Source: CAYWBU01 sp942491525
Lineage (GTDB): Bacteria; Desulfobacterota; Desulfomonilia; UBA1062
Direction of reading: 5' to 3'
Length of the DNA: 6,204 nt
Assembly (NCBI GenBank): GCA_942491525.1
Contig: CALOBW010000015.1
Span: 1-6,204 of the forward strand
This document shows, piece after piece, positions 4,284 through 6,204 of the stretch. A program made the translations under genes and the position numbers. The first letter of the stretch is position 1. Each line of letters begins with the position of its first letter. The notes under the pieces were generated by a model. That model saw nothing but the letters and a program-made list of their open reading frames with translations. It had not been told where the DNA came from and ran no database searches.

Positions 4284-5354
4284 ATGCGAACCGGAACAGT
4301 TGTCTCACCCCTGCATGGCGGCAAGGCCCCGGCCTGGCTCTTTAAACGTATGGCGGCCATGGCCCGCGAGATCAGCTCCGTGATTGTGCTGGAGTACGGC
4401 ACCCGGGAGCTGCTCGAGCGCCTGGCCGATCCCCTCTGGTTTCAGGCCCTGGGCTGCGTGCTCGGTTTCGACTGGCACTCCAGCGGCGTGACCACCACGG
4501 TCTGCGGCGCCGTCAAGGAGGGATTGAGCGGCATGGAGCATGAGCTGGGCTTCTACGCCTGCGGCGGCAAGGGCGCGCGCTCGCGCAAGACGCCCCAGGA
4601 GATCGAGCTCTTCTGCGAGCGCCGGGGGCGCGACCCCGAGATCCTGGTGCGCTCCAGCAAGGTTTCGGCCAAGGTTGACAACACCGCCCTGCAGGACGGC
4701 TACCAGCTCTACCACCACAACTTCTTCTTTGACGCTCAGGGGCGCTGGTCGGTGGTGCAGCAGGGCATGAACACCGCCAACCGCACCGCCCGGCGCTACC
4801 ACTGGTTCAGCCGCGAGCTGGAAGATATGGTGGATGAGCCCCATGCCGGCATCTGCGCCCAGCGCAAAATGGGCCTGGTCTATGATCTGACCGCAAGTCA
4901 GAGCCTTGAGAGCCGCGAGCGCTCCGTCGAGATCCTGCATGAGGGGCCGGACTTTGTTTTGGGCGAGCTTGAGAAGTGCAAGAGCTATGAGCTGCCGCGC
5001 CGTCATGCCCTCATGCTCAGTGATATTGAGCCCAAAAATATCCGCCGGGTCATGATCCAGACCTACGAGCAGCAGCCGCAGAGCTTTCTGGATCTGCTGG
5101 AGTCGCGCGGGGCCGGGCCCAAGACCGTGCGCGCCCTGGCGCTGCTGGCCGAGGTCATCTACGGCACCGAGGTCAGCCGCAGCGATCCGGCCGTCTTCAG
5201 CTTTGCCCACGGCGGCAAGGACGGCACGCCCTATCCGGTCAACAAGGAGGTCTATGACAACTCCATCGATGTGCTCAGATGCGCCGTTGAGAAGGCCCGT
5301 ATCGGTGACAGACAGAAGCTGGAGGCCATGCGCAAATTGACCCGCAGCTTCTAG
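4284..5354 (+). CDS. DUF763 domain-containing protein
   Basis: The 356-residue product matches my memory of the DUF763 family (COG1415), found in archaea and scattered bacteria, over its full length and at about the usual size. Hallmarks are the N-terminal RTG...PLHGGKAPAWLF (about 2-20), the block LGCVLGFDWHSSG with TTTVCGAVKEG (57-80), GGKGARSRKTP (94-103), SSKVSAKVDNTALQDGYQ (124-141), RYHWF (171-175) and EPHAGI (185-190). Near 273-294, GAGPKTVRALALLAEVIYG resembles a helix-hairpin-helix motif and would fit nucleic-acid binding. FAHGGKDGTPYPV follows at 307-319. The start is supported by the conserved N-terminus lying directly after the ATG, although the Shine-Dalgarno is weak (CTGAAG). 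No signal peptide is present, so it is cytoplasmic. The biochemical activity of the family is not established to my knowledge. Codon use is clearly more GC-rich than the genes to the left. Confidence 0.9.
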   Translation: MRTGTVVSPLHGGKAPAWLFKRMAAMAREISSVIVLEYGTRELLERLADPLWFQALGCVLGFDWHSSGVTTTVCGAVKEGLSGMEHELGFYACGGKGARSRKTPQEIELFCERRGRDPEILVRSSKVSAKVDNTALQDGYQLYHHNFFFDAQGRWSVVQQGMNTANRTARRYHWFSRELEDMVDEPHAGICAQRKMGLVYDLTASQSLESRERSVEILHEGPDFVLGELEKCKSYELPRRHALMLSDIEPKNIRRVMIQTYEQQPQSFLDLLESRGAGPKTVRALALLAEVIYGTEVSRSDPAVFSFAHGGKDGTPYPVNKEVYDNSIDVLRCAVEKARIGDRQKLEAMRKLTRSF

Positions 5355-5357
5355 CCT

Positions 5358-5378
5358 GCCGGCGTGCCGGCTTTATTC
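5358..5378 (+). terminator. Weak hairpin after the DUF763 gene
   Basis: GCCGG (5358-5362) and CCGGC (5367-5371) form a short GC stem with loop CGTG, followed by TTTATTC. The stem is only 5 bp and the T-tract is interrupted, so it may be a weak or leaky terminator that lets transcription continue into the ferredoxin gene. Confidence 0.35.
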
Positions 5379-5397
5379 TGTAATATGGAGGTGGGCT

Positions 5398-5691
5398 ATG
5401 AAGGTTCCCTATGAGTGTCATGTGCTGGTCTGTGTCAACGACCGGCAGGGCCGGCGCAAGTCCTGCGCCGACGGCGAGAATGTCGAGCTGCGCGAGCGTC
5501 TGAAGCAGATGGTGGCCGAAAGGGGCTGGCGGGGGCGCGTGCGGGTCTCCCAGACCGGCTGCCTGGGGCTCTGCGAGCAGGGGCCCAATGTTATTCTGTA
5601 CCCGCAGGGTCGGCTCTATGCCGGCGTCTCTCTGGCCGATGCCGATAGGATTGAGCGCTATATTGCCGAACTTATCGGGGAGAAGAGATGA
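5398..5691 (+). CDS. Thioredoxin-like [2Fe-2S] ferredoxin
   Basis: This 97-residue protein has the cysteine pattern of thioredoxin-fold [2Fe-2S] ferredoxins, the type related to Aquifex Fd4 and to the NuoE-like domain: HVLVCVND (Cys12), then Cys23 in KSCAD, and the paired Cys55/Cys59 in TGCLGLCEQGPN, followed by VILYPQG. These four Cys would bind one [2Fe-2S] cluster for electron transfer in the cytoplasm; Cys7 is extra. The ATG at 5398 has GGAGG (5387-5391) 6 bp upstream. Its length is normal for the single-domain form. It starts 43 bp after the DUF763 gene, with a weak hairpin between. Its stop codon overlaps the start of the macrodomain gene (ATGA, 5688-5691), so translation of the two is probably coupled. 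The redox partner is not evident here. Confidence 0.9.
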   Translation: MKVPYECHVLVCVNDRQGRRKSCADGENVELRERLKQMVAERGWRGRVRVSQTGCLGLCEQGPNVILYPQGRLYAGVSLADADRIERYIAELIGEKR

Positions 5692-6204
5692 AAGAGATCA
5701 TAATTGACAACGTGAAGCTGCAGTTTGTGGTCGGCGACATCACGGCCCAGGATACGGAGGCGGTGGTCAATGCGGCCAACTCGCAGCTGGCGCCGGGCGG
5801 CGGGGTGGCCGGCGCCATCCATGCGGCGGCCGGGCCGGGGCTCTGGCAGGAGTGCTCGAAACTGGGCGGCTGCCCCACCGGCGCGGCGCGCATCTCGGGC
5901 GGCCACAATCTGCCCAACCGCTATGTGATCCACACGGTCGGGCCGGTCTACTCCGGATCTGCGCGCGATCCGGAGCTGCTCGCCAGCTGCTATGTGGAGT
6001 CGCTCAAACTGGCCGACCGGAATGGCATCCGCTCGATCGCCTTCCCGGCGCTCAGCACCGGCATCTTCGGTTATCCGGTGCGCGAGGCCGCCATGGTGGC
6101 CATCAGGGCTTTTTGTGATTATCTGAGGGGCGACACGGCCATTGAAACGCTGCGCATGGTGTTGTATGACCAGAGATCATATGAGCAGCACTGCGCTGCG
6201 CTTG
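5688..6204 (+). CDS. Macrodomain protein (ADP-ribose binding / O-acetyl-ADP-ribose deacetylase-like), 3' truncated by the window
   Basis: The frame stays open to the right edge (172 residues seen). The macrodomain motifs appear in order: GDIT (16-19), VNAANS (27-32), GGGVAGAIHAAAG (37-49), TGAARISGGHNLP (64-76), YVIHTVGP (79-86), and FPALSTGIFGYP (119-130). These line the ADP-ribose pocket; family members hydrolyse O-acetyl-ADP-ribose or remove ADP-ribose from proteins or nucleic acids. In MacroD/YmdB-type enzymes the loop reads GGGVDxAI with a catalytic Asp; here that position is Ala41 (GGGVAGAI), as I recall for AF1521-like members. Binding is therefore more certain than the exact reaction. 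The ATG overlaps the ferredoxin stop by ATGA and has GGGGAG (5677-5682) 5 bp upstream. Single-domain members are usually around 170-190 residues, so the end is probably just beyond the window unless another domain follows. Confidence 0.93.
   Translation, partial: MKEIIIDNVKLQFVVGDITAQDTEAVVNAANSQLAPGGGVAGAIHAAAGPGLWQECSKLGGCPTGAARISGGHNLPNRYVIHTVGPVYSGSARDPELLASCYVESLKLADRNGIRSIAFPALSTGIFGYPVREAAMVAIRAFCDYLRGDTAIETLRMVLYDQRSYEQHCAAL

Noticed and set aside
4305..5210. Long 301-residue minus-strand open frame opposite the DUF763 gene
   Set aside because: It is antisense to a well-conserved family gene, its composition (Leu, Ala, Gly, Gln) is typical of a GC-rich shadow frame, and I recognise no domain in it.

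Overview
The window looks like a chromosomal stretch from a Gram-negative bacterium with an exosortase (PEP-CTERM-type) surface-protein system. A Desulfuromonadales-like or related deltaproteobacterial lineage fits best, but that assignment is an inference. It rests on several secreted proteins ending in VPxPA plus a hydrophobic stretch plus an RR(R/K) tail, on REP-like GGGGACAGA palindromes, and on a DUF763 protein. No phylogenetic marker in the window settles it.

Layout. Positions 1-3791 are a surface and secreted protein neighbourhood. It holds the 3' end of a VPVPA-type CTERM protein (1-381) and a two-gene unit at 506-2050. That unit encodes a VPVPA-CTERM protein, then 15 bp later a protein with a different C-terminal signal: acidic run, lone Cys in CFIGSAA, transmembrane segment, RRRK. 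A strong terminator (2069-2101) and a REP-like palindromic patch (2121-2229) follow. Next comes a Cys-rich exported protein without a visible anchor (2356-3105). It converges on a minus-strand VPLPA-CTERM protein (3135-3791) across a shared terminator that is almost a copy of the first one.

Positions 3792-4283 are mostly non-coding. They carry a minus-strand tRNA-Ala (anticodon GGC, CCA encoded) with its own terminator and a plausible promoter.

From 4284 onward the DNA becomes visibly richer in G+C and encodes conserved cytoplasmic proteins, all on the plus strand. These are a DUF763 protein with a C-terminal helix-hairpin-helix-like motif, a small thioredoxin-like [2Fe-2S] ferredoxin, and a macrodomain ADP-ribose-binding or hydrolase protein. 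The macrodomain gene overlaps the ferredoxin gene by ATGA and runs off the window.

The left-hand proteins are probably substrates of sorting enzymes encoded elsewhere, since no exosortase, rhombosortase or other sortase is present here. The strongest candidates for something new are the Cys-centred C-terminal signal of the 1079-2050 protein, its operon pairing with a VPxPA protein, and the coupled ferredoxin-macrodomain pair. No CRISPR array, intact transposase, phage gene or recognisable riboswitch was seen.
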